From Straminergon stramineum (Eukaryota; Streptophyta; Bryopsida; Hypnales; Calliergonaceae): 64,000 nt of DNA. Position 1 is the first letter of the stretch, and every line of letters starts with the position of its first letter. The stretch is from assembly GCA_963920665.1 (NCBI GenBank), contig OY987263.1, positions 23,920,547-23,984,546 of the forward strand, read 5' to 3'. The notes under the pieces were generated by a model. The model had not been told where the DNA came from. It did no database searches and worked only from the letters and a program-made list of their open reading frames with translations. A program made the position numbers and the translations under genes. Shown in pieces: positions 61,094-64,000 of the stretch.

Positions 61094-61472
61094 ATGAGAT
61101 GACATGGACTTTGGAAAATCTGATGTGGAAATTGACGGTATTGTGTACCGTTACTTACTGCTGACAAAGGTACAGCGAAAGATCGTCGCCCAGAGTTGAA
61201 GTCCGACTCCACTCGTTTTCTTCCGATTCCAGGAAAGCGAACTCAATTGCGGAAGCGAGACAGACATCAAAGTGATCAGAACTGTCGACCGTATTAGTGA
61301 GTTACGATTTCTTGAGCAGCAACAGAGTCTTCAGCAAACAGAGTGCCTGCGGACGCTCTGGTACATTGCTAATTTCATTTCTTCGCGACGATCCAAATTC
61401 CTCGATTGTGTGTTTGCCTCCAAATTTTGCAATTGGGAAAGAGATCACCGCTTTTGCTTCAGGATCGGCGCC

Positions 61473-64000
61473 ATGGGGGATAATCGTGCCAAGGGGCTGG
61501 ATTACGAGAAGAAGGCGGAGAAGAAGCTCAACGGCTGGGGGTTGTTCGGCAGCAAGTTCGAGGATGCCGCCGATTTGTTCGACAAGGCCGGCAACTGCTA
61601 CAAGCTTGCCAAAGCCTGTGAGTGTTTGATCAAATCTCTTTGCCAATGCCTGCCCGAAGTTCTTTCTTCTTGGATCAGTTTGGTGATGAGGCGTTCGGTC
61701 TGTGGTGTGCAGGGGATGAGGCGGCTAATGTGTACATCAAGTTAGCGTCCTGTCATTTGAAGGTATGCCGGAATTTTTTCAGTTGAACAGGAGTAGCAAT
61801 TGCAGGATTTCTTTTTCGGCTATAGGCTGGATTGTCAAGAATCTAGGGTTTTTGTTGTTTCGATTTCTTGACATGATATAAGTGTTTGTGCCGGATTGAA
61901 GTCGGACAGCAAGCATGAAGCAGCTGCAGCTTATGTTGACGCTGCAAACGCGTACAAGAAGAAGCCGAACTCGCAGGGTAAGCCGCTCGCTCATATCTTT
62001 GAGGTTAAAAGCATGTTTCGCTTGATATTTCTTTTTGATGTCTGATTTGGATGTTCGTTAGTATGCATATGTATCCTAACAGCGATATGTCGTCGCAACG
62101 CAGAGGCTGTGAATATGCTGAACATGGCAATACAGATGTTCGAAGATATCGGGCGACTATCCATGGCGGCTAAGCATTATAAGGTGATCATCTCTTCTTC
62201 GGTGTTCCACTTACCTTTGGTGATAGGCCATCGGTTGCTGTGGTTAACAAATAAATAATTAGTGTGCCGATCGTGGACTATTGATTGAATTGTTGCCAAG
62301 TATGTCCCCGTTTTTGCTGAGTAAATTTCTTTTTTGTTGAACCTATCGCTCCAGTACATGTCAAAACAATTGTTGGATAGGATTTGTTGCAAATAGCGAT
62401 TCATGTTTGCAGATGTGAAGTAAGAGAGGTTCCTTGTAGTGCCTACTTGTCATTACTTTGGTAAACTGCTCTTTTCAGTCTACGATGGACATGGATTGTG
62501 TCTCCTGATAAAAAAAATCACTTGTTGTTAGAAGATGTATGATACTGGCTCACGTGGGGCCAAGATTCCGGGGGTTGTTGATGGCGAGATTTGTGTATAC
62601 AGGACATAGCTGACATTTATGAGAAGGAGGAGGATTATGGAAAAGCTATGGAATACTACGACAAGGCTGCCGAACTTTACTCTGGAGAGAATGTTGAAAG
62701 CACTAGTAACCAATGCAAACTCAAGGTCGCGCAGTATGCTGCACAAACGGAACAGTACGCTCTGCAATCTCTTTAGTGTATTGGTGTTTTTGAGTTCATG
62801 GGTTTTATTCTTTCTTACAGACATGTGGATGTACACTCGTTTGAAAAGCCTTCATTCCCCGCAAAGACAGTGTAAAATATTTCACTAACACAATATCATT
62901 ACAAATTTTAGCAATAAAATGAGTTGGATAATAAAGTATATGACCTATACTATTGTTTAGATTTTGGTGTTTTTTTAATGCATTGTTATTCATGAATGGA
63001 ACATTTATGGGATTCTAAAGGAATAAAAACTGTCACTTTTATTGGCTAGGATGCAGCAATTGTTCTCATTGCATTATAAACTTAGTTTAGCATCTTATAA
63101 GTGACCATCCTAATCTTTCTTAAATTTAATTTTTGAAAATTGGGTGAAATATGCATATTTGCATGGTGAACCCTGGATTGTGGATGTCGAATTCAAATCC
63201 TAGAACCTAATGGTAATATCACGAGCATAAGAGCTTTGCATACCAACAACAAAAATAAAAGGTTAAGTAATGGAAATTGAGTTATTTTCTTCAAATTGTC
63301 ATAAAAAAATTTGAAACATGAGTTTACATTGTGATATTGTAACTTTGATATGTTTTTTACCCCAATTATTAGAGTCCGCACGGCAACCAATCATAAAATG
63401 GAGGTGTAGCCTTTTTTGTGTTTCTTTATTCCTCCCTCCCGAAGAGTCGTCAGAACGTACATCTTTGACTCTTTGTTAAACTTTGCACTGATAATTGCTC
63501 ACCATATGACAGTGAAGAGTGTTGCCCAGTTTAGGAACGCTTTGATCTGTACGAAGTTGGCGGAAAACTAGTGTCTTTGCTTATATGCTCATATTCACTG
63601 TACAATCTTAGCTTGTGTAACTTGTCTGTAATTTTTAATACCATTCATCGATTGTTGTGACAGGTATGACAGAGCAATTCAAATCTACGAAGCAGTGGCA
63701 AAGAATTCAATGAATAATAACTTGTTGAAGTACAGTGTAAAAGGATACCTTTTGAATGCTGGGTTGTGCCAGATCTGTGGGAAAGACATTGTTGCAGTCC
63801 AGAATGCCATAGAAAATTACCAGGTTAGTTATTTAACACATTGATTCTTGGTCCATATTGCTTCAATGATTATCAGTCATAATTAAGCCATTCTGAGCTG
63901 CAAGCAAGGAATTCTTATAATACCTGTTGCTGCTGCAGGAGGTGGATCCCACCTTCTCCGGCACAAGAGAATGCAAGTTCTTGCAGGTATCTTTCCCAAC
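61473..64000 (+). CDS. Alpha-SNAP (soluble NSF attachment protein), 3' end beyond the window
   Basis: Alpha-SNAP bridges NSF to SNARE complexes so that they can be disassembled after membrane fusion. Exons: 61473-61617, 61713-61762, 61902-61977, 62104-62183, 62603-62754, 63664-63823, 63939-63986. Phases agree, giving 237 residues before the window ends, out of about 290 usual for the family. The start [19 protein letters not shown] is followed by [94 protein letters not shown] and [13 protein letters not shown], collinear with plant alpha-SNAP and its TPR-like helices. The start is the first ATG of the frame (GCGCCATGG). The final exons, with the acidic C-terminus that activates NSF, are not in the window. 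The exon 5 donor (ACA|GTACGC) is weakly matched but phase-perfect. Confidence 0.93.

Larger units (their letters stand above)
58881..61472. other. Intergenic region between divergent lipase and alpha-SNAP genes
   Basis: Upstream regions of both genes. The first 350 bp or so are balanced in composition and probably hold the lipase promoter and leader. The middle is AT-rich with TTAA element D (60317-60947) and a short hairpin (60952-61093). From about 61,100 the sequence becomes more G+C-rich toward the alpha-SNAP start. No gene is seen. Confidence 0.6.

Noticed and set aside
1..64000. CRISPR arrays, operons, prokaryotic ribosome-binding sites, rRNA or organellar inserts
   Set aside because: The genes have spliceosomal introns and plant nuclear families. 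No regularly spaced repeat array, rRNA stretch or plastid/mitochondrial gene was seen.

Overview
This is nuclear DNA of a land plant. Six intron-rich genes with GT-AG introns encode plant families: an ARF-GEF of the BIG5 type, an IQD calmodulin-binding protein, an AUX/LAX carrier, a plant class 3 lipase, alpha-SNAP and a small polytopic membrane protein. AT-rich intergenic DNA full of short transposons, introns of a few hundred bases, and the divergence from Arabidopsis family members fit a non-seed plant, most likely a moss. That placement is inference; no species is claimed. Exon coordinates below were read by eye from splice signals, reading phase and protein similarity.

Layout. 1-4423: AT-rich intergenic DNA with one TTAA-flanked element. 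4424-18498 (+): BIG5-like ARF guanine-nucleotide exchange factor, about 34 exons. 18499-31797: 13 kb transposon-rich gap holding a foldback element, TA-flanked and TTAA-flanked MITEs, a possible 5.15-kb element with inverted termini and a 31-bp minisatellite, and a more G+C-rich stretch (about 25.9-27.9 kb) without a recognisable gene. 31798-32951 (+): two-exon His-rich NicO/UreH-like membrane protein. 35311-37917 (+): IQD protein, five exons. 39203-43785 (-): AUX/LAX-like permease, eight exons, with a long hairpin in intron 2. 43786-54851: AT-rich gap with two MITEs. 54852-58880 (-): class 3 (DAG-type) lipase, ten exons. 58881-61472: gap with a TTAA element abutting a hairpin. 61473 to the window end (+): alpha-SNAP, 3' end outside the window.

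The genes are unrelated single-copy loci, not an operon or cluster. Thematically, BIG5 (ARF activation), alpha-SNAP (SNARE recycling) and the auxin carrier all belong to membrane traffic or its cargo, but nothing in the sequence shows co-regulation.

The most interesting signal is outside the genes. At least seven non-autonomous elements, in families of about 221, 630, 812 and 901 bp, have ends of the form CCC(C/T)(T/A)(A/G)AA. Most ends sit directly against TTAA, and in two places neighbouring elements abut through one shared target site. TTAA targeting with CCCT-like ends is what piggyBac-type transposons do. One 221-bp-family copy is split by a 395-bp MITE with perfect 19-bp inverted repeats and a TA duplication, and two uninterrupted copies in the same window give the empty site.
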